Positions 35,314 through 44,645 are shown, counted from the stretch's first letter. The stretch: DNA of 64,000 nt from Pyrobaculum sp. WP30 (GCA_001189275.1 CP012158.1:992001-1056000); one strand, 5' to 3'. The notes: generated by a model from the letters alone, not told the origin. Numbers and translations are program-made.

Positions 35314-35648
35314 ACAAGCACTTCACCGCGGTGTTAGTAATCGCGGCATTTACGGCCGTAGTGTCTATCGCCTTCCCCCGCCTCGCCCCCATCGCGGTCC
35401 GCGTCGGCCTAATAGCGCTAATAATCACCGCCGCCCTCTGGATATACGAGTACTTCGCCACCCGGCCGCCGCCCCTCGCCTCCCGAATCTTGGAGCTGGT
35501 CAGGACCCGGGGCCCCCTCTCCACCGGCGACATAATACGGGAGCTAGGCACCGCACCAGAGGAAGTGGAGGAGGCCCTGGACTACCTCGTGAGGAAGGGG
35601 CTGTTAAGAAAATTCGAAAAAGACGGTGTCACGTTTTTCGACCTCTGA
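35310..35648 (+). CDS. Membrane-tethered winged-helix protein
   Basis: 112 aa. Two membrane helices (about 6-25 and 29-48) followed by a winged helix (ILELVRTRGPLSTGDIIREL, VEEALDYLVRKGLLRKFEKD, GVTFFDL). ATGA overlap with the SPFH gene. A DNA-binding fold held at the membrane beside a scaffold protein suggests a signal-sensing regulator; that is inference. A protein-interaction role of the winged helix is the alternative. Confidence 0.7.
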   Translation: MNKHFTAVLVIAAFTAVVSIAFPRLAPIAVRVGLIALIITAALWIYEYFATRPPPLASRILELVRTRGPLSTGDIIRELGTAPEEVEEALDYLVRKGLLRKFEKDGVTFFDL

Positions 35649-35981
35649 CCCCCTAGGCGGTTGCTCCGCGGGGGGCACCCCTGCCTTCATAGGCGACTTG
35701 GGTGGGGGTTATGGGGGCGGCCCGGGTCAGTACCGCGGGCCGTTTGTTGCTGGCCCTCAGCGTCTTGGGCGAAGTCTAGACAGCGTACGCGGCTGGCCGC
35801 TGGAGGCTGATTCCAGCTCTTTGCGAACACCCTCGGCACGAGCCCTTCCCCTTCTCCAGCGTCCTCTTCACGTCTCTCAGACCCCAGAGGGCGCCGAGGG
35901 AAACGCAACGACTTCTGTTACCGTAACAGTGTCATATCTGCGCCGCCTCTAAAGCTTTTAAAGAGGCAATCAGCCGTTGTC
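35649..35981 (+). other. Intergenic region with a broken signal-peptide-like frame
   Basis: From about 35710 a plus frame reads MGAARVSTAGRLLLALSVLG, signal-peptide-like, then stops. The right end has the TATA (aaagcttttaaagag, 35951-35965) of the first PaREP1 gene. Nothing else is recognised. Confidence 0.35.
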
Positions 35982-36530
35982 GTGGCTGTTGAGCCTGTGG
36001 AGAGGCCGCTTCCCAAGCCCTCTGACGAGAGCTATATAGAGGCTAGGCTTCTGGAGGCTCTTGTGGAGGCCCGTCTGGCGCTTCGCTTTCTTGAGGAGGG
36101 CCTTACGAGGAACGCGGCTGGCAAGGCCTTCCAGGCGTGGAGAGCTCTTCTGGCGGCCCTACTGCGCCTAGAGCTGGAGAGGCTTAAGGCGTTGGTCAAG
36201 ACCGAGGAGGAGCGCCGCTGGCTTGAATCTACCGCGGTGCCTAGGGTCCCCACGACCAAGATGGTCGCGCTTTCGCTCATGCTTGAGAAGGCTGGCCATG
36301 AGGGCATATCGCTCTGGACTGACCGCGCGCTCCTCCTTCACGACTATCAATACAACGGGCCGGATCCCGACATGGCTCTTTCGAAGTTCGGGAGTAGGGA
36401 GGAGGCTGTGGAGTACGTCTTGAGACTTGCGGGCGAGGTGGCGAGACGCGTCGAGGCTCTTAGGGGCAGGGTCAAGCGGCCCGACGAGCTGGATAGGGCG
36501 CTCGCGGAGTTAAGGGGTGCCCTGGGGTGA
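35982..36530 (+). CDS. PaREP1 family protein, copy 1
   Basis: 182 aa, all-helical member of the Pyrobaculum repeat family PaREP1, which belongs to the HEPN/KNTase_C clan. Conserved N-terminus VERPLPKPSDES, TRNAAGKAFQAWRALLAALL, VPTTKM and LHDYQYNGPDPDM. This copy alone has Arg four residues before that His (RALLLHDY), a possible HEPN Rx4H catalytic pair. Leaderless GTG 35982. No nucleotidyltransferase partner. Function unknown. Confidence 0.82.
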   Translation: MAVEPVERPLPKPSDESYIEARLLEALVEARLALRFLEEGLTRNAAGKAFQAWRALLAALLRLELERLKALVKTEEERRWLESTAVPRVPTTKMVALSLMLEKAGHEGISLWTDRALLLHDYQYNGPDPDMALSKFGSREEAVEYVLRLAGEVARRVEALRGRVKRPDELDRALAELRGALG

Positions 36531-36861
36531 TAGCGCCGTCGAGGCCGCCGCAGGCCTGAGGATGCGCCGACGTCGGCCGGCCTCTCGCCATCTCACCGCC
36601 TAGAGCGTCTAATGCCTTGCATCGTTGGAGATCTGCCCTTCCCGACTTGAGGGGCCTCAGATGTAGTAGAGAACCGCCAGGAGGGCCGTGAAGATGACGC
36701 CTCTCGCCAGCTCCCGCCGGCCCAACCTCGCTGTGTCTCGACAGCGGGAGTACTTGATGTTTCTCTTGATGTTTGCCGCGAATTCGTAGGTAGTCTCCGC
36801 GGCGGCGTCTGCGTGTGGGCTCGCGCTGTAAAGACTTTTAAAAAGGACTGCAGGTGTTCCC
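36531..36861 (-). other. Intergenic region with a membrane-protein remnant
   Basis: On the minus strand about 36657-36830 is open and coherent, reading TTYEFAANIKRNIKYSR and ending in a hydrophobic GVIFTALLAVLYYI; there is no start codon before it merges with the promoter of the next PaREP1 gene. Probably the end of a lost membrane protein. The TATA of PaREP1 copy 2 (agacttttaaaaagg) is at 36831-36845. Confidence 0.35.
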
Positions 36862-37413
36862 GTGGTTGTTGAGCTTGTGGAGCGTCCTCTGCCCAAGCCC
36901 TCTGACGAGGGCTATATCGAGGCTAGGCTTCTGGAGGCTCTTGCGGAGGCTAGGCTGGCGTTGGAGTATCTGGAGAGGGGCTTCACCCGAAACGCCGCGT
37001 GTAAAGCCTTCCAGGCTTGGAAGGCCCTTTTGGCCGCCCTCCTCCGGCTTGAGCTAGAGAAGCTGAAGGCTCTTGCGAAGACTGAAGAGGAGCGGAAGTG
37101 GCTAGAGTCGAGGGCCGTGCCGCGGGTGCCGACGACGAAGATGAAGGAGCTGTCTCGCCTGTTGGAGGAGGCTGGGCATGAGGGTATTCCTTTTGTGACG
37201 GCTCTCGCTCTCGACCTCCACGACTACCAATACCACGGGCCGGATCCAGACATGGCCCTCTCAAAATACACGACGAGGGAGTCAGCCGCCGCCGACGTCC
37301 TGCTACTCCTCAAAGAACTCGCCAGACGCGTCGAGGCGCTAAGAGGACGCGTCAAATGGACAGAGGAGCTGGAAAGGGCGCTGGAGGAGGTGAGAAGAAC
37401 CTTGGCGCGTTAA
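36862..37413 (+). CDS. PaREP1 family protein, copy 2
   Basis: 183 aa. Same architecture as copy 1 (VERPLPKPSDEG, TRNAACKAFQAWKALLAALL, VPTTKM, LHDYQYHGPDPDM), with Ala-Leu-Asp-Leu in place of the Arg-containing stretch before the His, so the Rx4H pair is absent. GTG 36862, leaderless. The three copies share coding similarity but different flanks, so they spread as genes rather than as a larger repeat. Confidence 0.82.
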   Translation: MVVELVERPLPKPSDEGYIEARLLEALAEARLALEYLERGFTRNAACKAFQAWKALLAALLRLELEKLKALAKTEEERKWLESRAVPRVPTTKMKELSRLLEEAGHEGIPFVTALALDLHDYQYHGPDPDMALSKYTTRESAAADVLLLLKELARRVEALRGRVKWTEELERALEEVRRTLAR

Positions 37414-37790
37414 GAAGGCCTTTTGGCTACGACACATCCGAAACAGATGCTGGCAAGAGGAAACCACATCCCCAAGCTATAATCTGCGGATGGAGAGCCG
37501 CCTCCCGAAAAAGCACAATCTCGGCGAACTGCGTCTTTTCACAGAGAAGCCTGAAGTGGACGCCGAGGGTGTAAAGGCCCCCACACGAGGATACCCCCAG
37601 CTGATGCGAAGACGAGGACGAAAGGCCAGCCACGGCGCCTCCCAGACGTTTTGACTGTTGAGGAGTCCCCGCCACGGGAGGCAAGGCGTGGCGGAAACTT
37701 TCGGCAAATTCCGCCACTCGATTCTCTTTTTCAACACACTCACGGCGACGCCCTGACGTCAGAGATATATACTATGCCTTAAACAAAGCC
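37414..37790 (+). other. Intergenic region, no gene recognised
   Basis: Only overlapping low-quality frames. The right end has TATA agatatatac (37761-37770) for the next gene. Confidence 0.4.
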
Positions 37791-38345
37791 GTGTTGCGCC
37801 TGCTCGAAGACGGGTCGTTCCTCCTCGCGGCGGAGGGAGGAGAGGCAAAGCTGAGGATTAGATCTGTGGCCACTGGCGACGACGTGTTGAAGGCTAAGGC
37901 CGCAGGCGCCGAGGCCCTTGCCGCTAAGCTCTTTCTCCCCGAGGCCGCGGAGGCGGCGGCTAAGGTAGGCATCAAGCTGATCAACATCCAAGACATCGCT
38001 GACCCCCTAGCCCTAGTCATAAAAGAACTGCTGAGGAGGAGGCGGCCCGAGCTATTGACGAGGCTGTTCCAGGAGCTGTTGCCAGACGCCGCGGTGCGCA
38101 ACTACTCCTACGAGGAATACGCCGGCATCTACGACGAGGGCATCCCCTCCACGGCTAGCTTCAGCGTCGAGGCCGTCTTCGCCGGCGACGCGGCGAAGTA
38201 CTTCGAAGACGTCCTAGAGCTCTTCTCCGCCATCGCCTCCAAAACCTCCGACCTGGGGATGTACACCTCGCTAAATTCCACCCTAGACCCCCGCTGGAAA
38301 CAACGCAAAGTAGTACTAAAGCTAAAAACAGACCTACCCAAATAA
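37791..38345 (+). CDS. Hypothetical protein
   Basis: 184 aa, leaderless GTG 37791. The first half alternates strand and helix (LRIRSVATGDDVL, EALAAKLFLPEAAEAAAKVG, IKLINIQD); the middle is basic (LRRRRPELLTRLFQELL); the end is Lys-rich. The early part recalls the C-terminal segment of some PD-(D/E)XK-like proteins, but the catalytic residues are not visible, so I do not name a family. No linked gene suggests a role. Confidence 0.55.
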   Translation: MLRLLEDGSFLLAAEGGEAKLRIRSVATGDDVLKAKAAGAEALAAKLFLPEAAEAAAKVGIKLINIQDIADPLALVIKELLRRRRPELLTRLFQELLPDAAVRNYSYEEYAGIYDEGIPSTASFSVEAVFAGDAAKYFEDVLELFSAIASKTSDLGMYTSLNSTLDPRWKQRKVVLKLKTDLPK

Positions 38346-38383
38346 CCACCAGCAATAAGGCAAGAAACCCTCGCGTCAATTCG

Positions 38384-38464
38384 CCCGGCTATCTCCAGCA
38401 ACTCCGGGGTCAAGGCTTAAGTTGCCTTAATCCTCCAGCCTCTCTCTGATGCTAACCAGACCCA
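38384..38464 (-). pseudogene. Relic of a DUF234 archaeal ATPase C-terminus
   Basis: Roughly 80 bases match 52208-52290 at about three bases in four. Translated they give VGLVSIRERLED, a stop, then GNLSL and (in another frame) PELLEIAGRI, compared with VGLVSLRERPGDYGDLSL and ELLEIAGKV in the broken ATPase gene at 52170-53319. A decayed fragment, not a gene; the rest of 38346-38704 is empty apart from the TATA of PaREP1 copy 3. Confidence 0.5.
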
Positions 38465-38704
38465 CCCCTCCGCCGCCCTTCCCCACAGCCCCTCCTAGCA
38501 CATCTCATCAAGCTAGAAAGTCTACTCGGCAGAGGTCAAGGCATCGGACTCCCGCCCACCAAAACGCGGATAAACGCGGATAAAACAAACCCTTTAACCC
38601 GTCCCAAATACGTAGAGCACCCCATCCACAACAGCACAAACAGCAAGCCCCACCACACATCTACTAGACGCAACGTTTTTATCGTAAACAACCAGCGTTT
38701 TCAT

Positions 38705-39262
38705 ATGGCCGCAGAGCTTGTGGAGAGACCTCTGCCCAAGCCCTCCGACGAGGGCTATGCAGAGGCTAGGCTCCTGGAGGCTCTGGTGGAGGCCCGTCTC
38801 GCCCTCCGCTTCTTGAAAGAGGGTCTCACCCGCAACGCCGCTGGGAAGGCCTTCCAGGCCTGGAAAGCACTTTTAGCCACCTTGTTACGGCTTGAGCTGG
38901 ATAAGCTGAAGGCAATTGTAAAGACAGAGGAGGAGAGGAGGTGGCTTGAAACAACGGCGGTGTTGAGAGTACCAACGACCAAGATGCGCGCCCTAACTAA
39001 CATGCTGGAGGAGCTGGGACACAGCGTCCTGATGGGCACACTGCTAGCCCTCGAGCTACACGACTACCAATACCACGGCCCAGATCCAGACATGGCTAAC
39101 TCCAAATACACCACACGTGAAGAGGCAGTGACAGATATAAGAAGACTCACAGCCGAGGTGGCGAGACATGTGGAGACGCTTAGAGGACGTGTCAAGTGGG
39201 GCGAGGAGCTGGAAAAAGCGCTACAAGAGCTAAAACAAGCACTCTCCACCAACACCCCATAG
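38705..39262 (+). CDS. PaREP1 family protein, copy 3
   Basis: 185 aa. VERPLPKPSDEG, TRNAAGKAFQAWKALLATLL, VPTTKM and LHDYQYHGPDPDM as in copies 1 and 2; no Arg before the His. ATG 38705, about 28 bases after TATA cgtttttatcg (38673-38683). Predicted cytoplasmic helical bundle of the HEPN/KNTase_C clan, function unknown. Confidence 0.82.
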   Translation: MAAELVERPLPKPSDEGYAEARLLEALVEARLALRFLKEGLTRNAAGKAFQAWKALLATLLRLELDKLKAIVKTEEERRWLETTAVLRVPTTKMRALTNMLEELGHSVLMGTLLALELHDYQYHGPDPDMANSKYTTREEAVTDIRRLTAEVARHVETLRGRVKWGEELEKALQELKQALSTNTP

Positions 39263-39743
39263 AAACCCCCTCCAGAGACCGCCATAGACACACCTCCCGC
39301 AGATGCGGACTCCACAGGCGCCACGGCGGCGAGGAGATGATGAAGCCTTCCACGGCAGATGCCCCGTACCCAGAAAGATGCGACAACGCGCCCGGCCGAA
39401 AGCCTCCCACACCCCCACAGACGGCGCCGCTACCTGAGACCTAGAGAAGACGAGTCAGCAGGTCGCGTCCTCCCCAGCACGACGTGCCCCTAGAAACCTG
39501 CCTCGTGGCTACGTTCAACGTGACGTTGGCATAACCCGCCCCCAAACGTCGGCGCCTTTCTTTCCTGCCACCGACGTCTTTCTAGCCCTTGAGCCCCCAC
39601 CAGTCGCTACCCCGCGCCACGTAGCCGTGTGCAAACGCCGCCGCGATTAGTAGCACCGCCAACCACCCCAGCCGCAGTCAACCACTTATTCTTGAAAACC
39701 CCCTTTAAAAAACAGACTCACCAAAATTGAATATCGAGCCGCG
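39263..39743 (-). other. Intergenic region with a possible tiny membrane peptide
   Basis: About 480 bases. On the minus strand 39662-39582 (TTG start) encodes about 26 aa with a hydrophobic run LAVLLIAAAFAHGYVARG. A TATA-like gttttttaaagg lies at 39705-39716, but the spacing to this start is longer than usual. Support is weak; nothing else is seen. Confidence 0.3.
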
Positions 39744-40301
39744 TTAAGCCGACTTAGGGGGCCTCGCCGCCCTTCTGGCCTTCTTCCCCCTCCGGGGCTC
39801 CGCGGCTTTGAAGTATAGGTAGAAGAGGTAGACAAAGGCGCCGAAGACGGCGATTCTGCCGAACCAAGCCGCCATGGCCTCTGCGCCGACGGCTTGGGGC
39901 CTTGCGACCAGGGGAAACACGCCGACGTAAGGCACAGTGAACAACACCTTACCCACAATGTTGCTAGACACCGGCGGCTCCCCCGCCGCCTGGTCCGGCA
40001 TAGGGTTGTTGTCTCCCCAGGTTATCAACCCGCAGTTCCCCTCCTTTTGATACACCCTGTGGATAATCCAGCTGCCGTACCACATGGGGTTCCTAGCCAC
40101 GTACACAACTATGTCGCCCACGTTTACAGACTGGCAAGAAGCGCCTGTCAACACGATGAAATCCCCCACCCGCAACGTCGGCTCCATAGAGTAGGAAGAA
40201 ACCACCGCAATAGGCCACGACACGTGGGCCAACGCCCCATACACCACAAGAACCACCACCAACCCCACAAACCACACCAAATCCCACACCCAACCCCGCA
40301 C
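39744..40301 (-). CDS. Signal peptidase I, archaeal Sec11 type
   Basis: 185 aa from GTG 40301, which is 24 bases after TATA gtttatatt; the much longer frame to 40493 is mostly Gly/Ser/Arg noise. Membrane helix at about 8-30, catalytic Ser38 in SYSMEPT, His81 in IIHRV (the archaeal/eukaryotic His in place of bacterial Lys) and Asp97 in WGDNNPMPDQ. C-terminal membrane helix and basic tail. Removes signal peptides from the many exported proteins encoded in this window. Confidence 0.85.
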   Translation of the reverse strand: MRGWVWDLVWFVGLVVVLVVYGALAHVSWPIAVVSSYSMEPTLRVGDFIVLTGASCQSVNVGDIVVYVARNPMWYGSWIIHRVYQKEGNCGLITWGDNNPMPDQAAGEPPVSSNIVGKVLFTVPYVGVFPLVARPQAVGAEAMAAWFGRIAVFGAFVYLFYLYFKAAEPRRGKKARRAARPPKSA

Positions 40302-40500
40302 ACCCCCCAAACAAACCCCAAATATAAACATTAAAACCAACACAACCCCACGACTCCCCCAGCCGCAACACGTCGAGACGCCCCGCCCACCACCCCAACA
40401 CGCCGCTTCGCAGAGGCCCCGTTGATCCCCACTAGCCACATAACGTCCAACCTCCGCCGAACCCGGGCCTCGCCAACTAGAAGCTCCAGCCAAAGCAACA

Positions 40501-41508
40501 TTAAACCTTTTCCAACGCCCTCCCCACGGCCTCTCTATGTATGGGGGTCTGCCAGGCGACGTTCTTCCCGATGCCGAGTTCGGGGTTTCTCTCGGGGGGC
40601 GGGGCGTCTACCCAGAAGCTGGGCCTTCTGTCGTACATGTTGTATACGATCAAGTTCTTCGCCTCCAGCTCTCTTATCAGCTCCTCCGGCACGTCGCCTG
40701 TCCAAAGCGTCTCCGGGTCCTCCACAGCCTCCTCAAGCCACCTCTTCCACCGCCTAACAAACTCCGCAGTCAACTCCTTCTCCCGCATCAGCCGGAGAAC
40801 CACCTCCTCAACATCCCACCCATTTTCATAAAGCCTTCCCAGCATTCTCGGGTTCCCGCCGGTCCACCCCCACACATCCTCGAAAGGAGGCTTGGACCCT
40901 GGCAGTTTCTCATACAGTTGCTGGAAGCCCTCCCTAGGCATGTTCCACATAGGCCGCAACTCAGCCCAGAGGTGCCTCCCAATCTCCCCCCGCGTCACGC
41001 CTTCGCTTGTGACGGCGATGGCTACGATTTTCTCATAGCTCCTCGGCGGGTACTCGATGAGGTTCAAGAGGCTCTTCACGTATATGCCAGCCTTATCCAG
41101 CCCCACCGCTTGAAACACCTCGTCCACAAGCACCGCCACCTTCTTCTTCCCCCACCGCCCAATCAGCTCCTTAGTCAAGTCCACGGCCAAATAGGCCAGC
41201 TTCAGCTGGGCCAAACCAGAGACGTCGGAGGCGGCGTCAAGAAGCCGCCTGGCCACCTCCGCCACGTCCGTATAAGCCACGAAATCCCTATGCGCCGCAT
41301 CCACATACACGACATCGAAGCCAAACTCGCCCAACGCTTCGGCGGCTTGCCGCAACAACGCGGACTTCCCACAGCCCTCCGGGCCGAACACGACGACGGG
41401 AAACCTCGTGCTTTTCTCAGCCCACTCCGCTATCTGCGCAAGAGCGCGGTCTCTGTTTACAAACTCCGTCTTAACCCCAGGGACAAGCTCAAGCACAATC
41501 CTCCTCAC
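40501..41508 (-). CDS. Archaeal P-loop ATPase (PF01637-like), copy A
   Basis: 335 aa. Walker A GPEGCGKSALL at about residue 42, Walker B VAVLVDEVFQAVG, sensor-like AIAVTSEGVTR, and the family's WTGGNPRMLGRLY. A C-terminal winged region follows. STAND-type archaeal ATPase of unknown role. GTG 41508 suits TATA (cttaagtatg, near 41530). A paralogue lies at 53682-54689 and a 225-base fragment, nearly identical, at 49799-50023. Confidence 0.8.
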   Translation of the reverse strand: MRRIVLELVPGVKTEFVNRDRALAQIAEWAEKSTRFPVVVFGPEGCGKSALLRQAAEALGEFGFDVVYVDAAHRDFVAYTDVAEVARRLLDAASDVSGLAQLKLAYLAVDLTKELIGRWGKKKVAVLVDEVFQAVGLDKAGIYVKSLLNLIEYPPRSYEKIVAIAVTSEGVTRGEIGRHLWAELRPMWNMPREGFQQLYEKLPGSKPPFEDVWGWTGGNPRMLGRLYENGWDVEEVVLRLMREKELTAEFVRRWKRWLEEAVEDPETLWTGDVPEELIRELEAKNLIVYNMYDRRPSFWVDAPPPERNPELGIGKNVAWQTPIHREAVGRALEKV

Positions 41509-41884
41509 GGCATTGCTGATATCTGCATACTTAAGCCTTCCAGCGCCGAGAAACCGCAACGGCAAACGCCACATGGTGTAAACCCCAGAGGTCCCTCGGC
41601 AACGCCGAGGGGCAAAAAGGATGCCAGCCTCGCAAAACTGGAGTCCACTCGGCGTCTAGTACGATTAAAGACCAGCTAGGGTCAAGCAGGCACAAGCTGA
41701 AGAAAGGCCTAGGACCTGATTGAAGGCTACAAACAGCCCTGCGCTAGACCTAAACTTCGGCTCGCCAGGTGCCAAAGCCGCAGAGACAGAAGTCGGAGTC
41801 GCCGTTTAGCGAGTCCAGGTAGTGGTGTGCAACCCGTCGCAAGACCATTGGCTCAAACTTATTTAGGGGCATCAATCCCTGATT
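41509..41884 (+). other. Intergenic region with a GC hairpin
   Basis: Contains a perfect 8-bp hairpin, CCCTCGGC/GCCGAGGG with loop AAC (41593-41611), followed by gcaaaaagg. No gene is recognised. TATA aacttatttagg (41855-41866) belongs to the truncated GT2 gene. Confidence 0.45.
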
Positions 41885-42355
41885 GTGAAGGTTACTGCTG
41901 CCTTAGTGACGTACAGGTGGGCGCGGGCGTTGCCTTACTCGCTAACCAGCGTCGACAGCCAGACGAGAAAACCCGAAGAGGAGGTAATAGCGCTGAAGCC
42001 ATCCGGCGACAGTAGCGAGGAAGTGATGAGAAGCTTCTCCTCGCAACTACCCATAAAGCTCGTCGTTCAGGAGAAGGGGAACTTCACAAACGCAGTGCAG
42101 ATGGCAATAGACAACGCCAAGGGTGTAATACTGTTTCACGACGACGACGCAGTAGCAGAGGAGAGGTGGGGAGAGAAACACGAAAACCTATTCGACTTCC
42201 TGCCCAACGTCGGCGGAATCGGCGGAAAATCGCACAAAGCATATATCAAGAGCGGTGAGGTTGTCAAAACTCATGAGCCCTTTTACGACGAAAAACCGCC
42301 GAGAAACGCATTTTATAGAAAGCCGCTACCGGAATGCGTAAATTACTGCGGATAG
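41885..42355 (+). CDS. Truncated family 2 glycosyltransferase
   Basis: 156 aa, about half the usual GT2 length. Starts well (VKVTAALVTYRWARALPYSL), keeps the nucleotide-sugar loop VILFHDDDAVAEE, and stops at VNYCG before the acceptor half. GTG 41885 is leaderless. The next GT2 begins 8 bases after the stop and does not look like the missing half, since it has its own complete N-terminus. Probably a truncated, inactive copy in a glycan cluster. Confidence 0.62.
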   Translation: MKVTAALVTYRWARALPYSLTSVDSQTRKPEEEVIALKPSGDSSEEVMRSFSSQLPIKLVVQEKGNFTNAVQMAIDNAKGVILFHDDDAVAEERWGEKHENLFDFLPNVGGIGGKSHKAYIKSGEVVKTHEPFYDEKPPRNAFYRKPLPECVNYCG

Positions 42356-42363
42356 GTTGTGAC

Positions 42364-43284
42364 ATGTCTTCGCCGAGCGTTGCAATCCTAGGTAAAAACA
42401 GCAGGTGGATCCTCAAATACAGCCTCCGCGCTGTTCGTTCTGCGTTGCAAGAGGTAGGGAGAGATGTAGAGGTGGTGTATGTCGACGGAGGTTCCACAGA
42501 CGGCTCGAAGGAACTTGTAAGAGAGTTTCTGCCGCAGGCGAGGATAATCGACGCGCCGGGCACCAACATCCCCGAGGCGCGCAACATAGCAGTCAAGGAG
42601 ACCTCAGGAGAGTATTTGGTCTACTGGGATAGCGACATCTTAGCCCCGCCGTCTGCGCTGAAGGCGCTTCTCCAGCAAGACAAGCCGATAGTTGCGCTGA
42701 CACGTCGAGACATCTACGTCGCATCTGAAGAAGATATACAAAACATCATGGCCAACCTAGGCGACGACCCAAGCCCCACGCTCTACCCAGCCCCCTTCGT
42801 GGTCTTCAGCGTGACGCTTTTCCACCGAGACGTATTCAGAAAGGTGGGACTCTTCGACGAGAGGATGACGCAGGCAGAAGACAGAGACATATGCCTAAGG
42901 GCATACTGCAAGGGCTTCCAAAGCTTCTACATCTCCACGGCGGCCTACGACATAAACAGGAAGCGGCTAAGCGACGTGCCTGTAACTACGCCGCTTAGAC
43001 AATACCTCCGGGGCATACACAAAAAAGCTCTCATATACGCCTACACACCGTCACGCCGCCAGAAGATAAACACCGCCATCTTCGCCACAGTCCACGCAAC
43101 GGCTGTACTGGGTATGTTGGCAACTCCGCTCGCCCCCTTGGTCGAACTTCTTCCACTAGTCTACCAAATGATGCGGTACGGAGGTAGAAAGGGTGCTGAA
43201 ATGTATATCAAGGCCTTAACCCTGTACACGTTAACAGCGCTTTTCATGCCTCTAAGACTAAAAGACATCTGCGCATGGATCTAG
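42364..43284 (+). CDS. Family 2 glycosyltransferase
   Basis: 306 aa. GT-A core: SVAILGKNSRWILKYSLRAV, VVYVDGGSTDGSKELV, the metal-binding DSD in VYWDSDILAP and the catalytic QAEDRDICLRAYCKG region. Two C-terminal membrane helices (about 240-295) suggest it works on a lipid-linked glycan at the membrane. I chose ATG 42364. Two bases after its stop comes the frameshifted GT4 gene, so one operon. Confidence 0.82.
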   Translation: MSSPSVAILGKNSRWILKYSLRAVRSALQEVGRDVEVVYVDGGSTDGSKELVREFLPQARIIDAPGTNIPEARNIAVKETSGEYLVYWDSDILAPPSALKALLQQDKPIVALTRRDIYVASEEDIQNIMANLGDDPSPTLYPAPFVVFSVTLFHRDVFRKVGLFDERMTQAEDRDICLRAYCKGFQSFYISTAAYDINRKRLSDVPVTTPLRQYLRGIHKKALIYAYTPSRRQKINTAIFATVHATAVLGMLATPLAPLVELLPLVYQMMRYGGRKGAEMYIKALTLYTLTALFMPLRLKDICAWI

Positions 43285-43285
43285 C

Positions 43286-44462
43286 ATGGCGAAGGTAGCC
43301 TACCTCACGGGCTTTAACCCACGTATATTTCCACGCCCCATATTCTTCGCACGAGCAACTGGGGCGAAGGTTTTTAGTATCAGAACCTTGGCCGGTCACC
43401 TGAGGAATCCCAACAAGCGGCTTGAGGATTTTGCAAAACAGCAACTGATAATAAAACAAAATATATAAATTTTTTGATTTCGATCTATCAAAATACATAA
43501 AAGACTGTTATAGACAAGATAGGACATATATTATTGGCGCATTGATAAAGGAAGCCAGCATTGCGGGATTCTTGAAAAAACTTAGTTATGAATACGGCTT
43601 GGCTGTTATAAAGAACTTGGTAGGCGTGTTGGCGGCCAGACTCGCTGGTATGCGTGTGGTGGTGGATCTCATGGATCTTTGGCACTGCGACAGGGACTAC
43701 CTAGTGTTTAGCCCCCTTGACTTCGCCGCGTTGAGAAAGGCGGAGTGCGTCATTGCGTGGTCCAGGGCTATTGCGGCGCTTCTGAGAAGGGCAGGGCTTA
43801 ACTGCGTGGAGTACCTCCCCTTCGGGGTAGATCTCGACGTGTTCGACCCCTTGAAGGCGGATCCCAGGCTTATCTATGAGCGCTACCCACAGCTGGAGGG
43901 TAAGGTCGTGGTGGGCTACAGCGGCGGCGGGCACGTCTACCACGGCATCCATAAGGTGTTAGGTGCGTATCGCTTGGTGGAGAAGAAGAACAAAGACGTG
44001 GTCCTTGCGATCCAGACATGGGGGCAGAATCAACTAGTCAGAGATATGATTAAGAGGTTCAATATAGAGAGAGCGGTGTTGATAGAGCCCACGAAGCTTT
44101 TCAACGACCCATTGCGGCTCTCCTTCCTGAGAGCCGCCTCGATCCTCGTGCTACCTGTCTCCAAGACGCCAGGCGTATACCTCGCCGAGAGGACCACCAT
44201 GTATCAGTTCATGGCGGCGGGCAACGCCATAGTCGCAGAGTATTCCCCCGGCGTCGCGGGCGTACTAAAAGATGGACACACCGCAACTGTTGCGAAATAC
44301 GGCGACGTCCACAGTTTAGCCGAGAAGATAGAGTTCCTCATCGCCCACAGCGATGTGGCGGAGGAGTTGGGCAGAAACGCCCGTAAAGAAGTGGAGGAGA
44401 AATACAGCTGGAATGCTCTGGCCCCGAAAGCCCGCGAGATAATAAACCGAGTAGCTAGGTAA
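43286..44462 (+). pseudogene. Family 4-type glycosyltransferase with frameshift
   Basis: Two frames make one protein: 43286-43468 (GFNPRIFPRPIFFARATGAK, 'GHLRNPNKR') and the frame continuing to 44462 (DCYRQDRTYIIG, VVVDLMDLWHCDRD, PFGVDLDVFDP, LAERTTMYQFMAAGNAIVAE). Their order matches the intact paralogue at 44646-45794 end to end. The frame change must fall at about 43455-43463, in aaaacaaaatata. The C-terminal GT-B half is intact. It may be a decaying gene, a phase-variable one, one read by programmed frameshifting, or a sequencing error. Confidence 0.7.
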
Positions 44463-44645
44463 GGAGGACCTCCTTCACATACACCGGAGACCCAACTCCC
44501 TGGTGCCGGTCGTCAAGCCGCGCCGCGGGCTCTGCTCGCCAAGGCTTCTAATGACTACGTCAGGCAGATCCCTCCCCCTGTAGCACATACCTGTGCCCGA
44601 CATAGGGTGGCTTATAGGCCCCCTAAAGCCGGCGGGCGAGATGGG

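Noticed and set aside
40501-41679. Long plus-strand frames (up to 380 codons) opposite ATPase copy A
   Set aside because: Shadows of the high-GC minus-strand gene, which has Walker motifs and a promoter.
44461-44475. aaggagg a cctcctt palindrome after the GT4 stop
   Set aside because: Could be a terminator hairpin, but archaeal termination depends on T-rich tracts and none follows. Too little to call.
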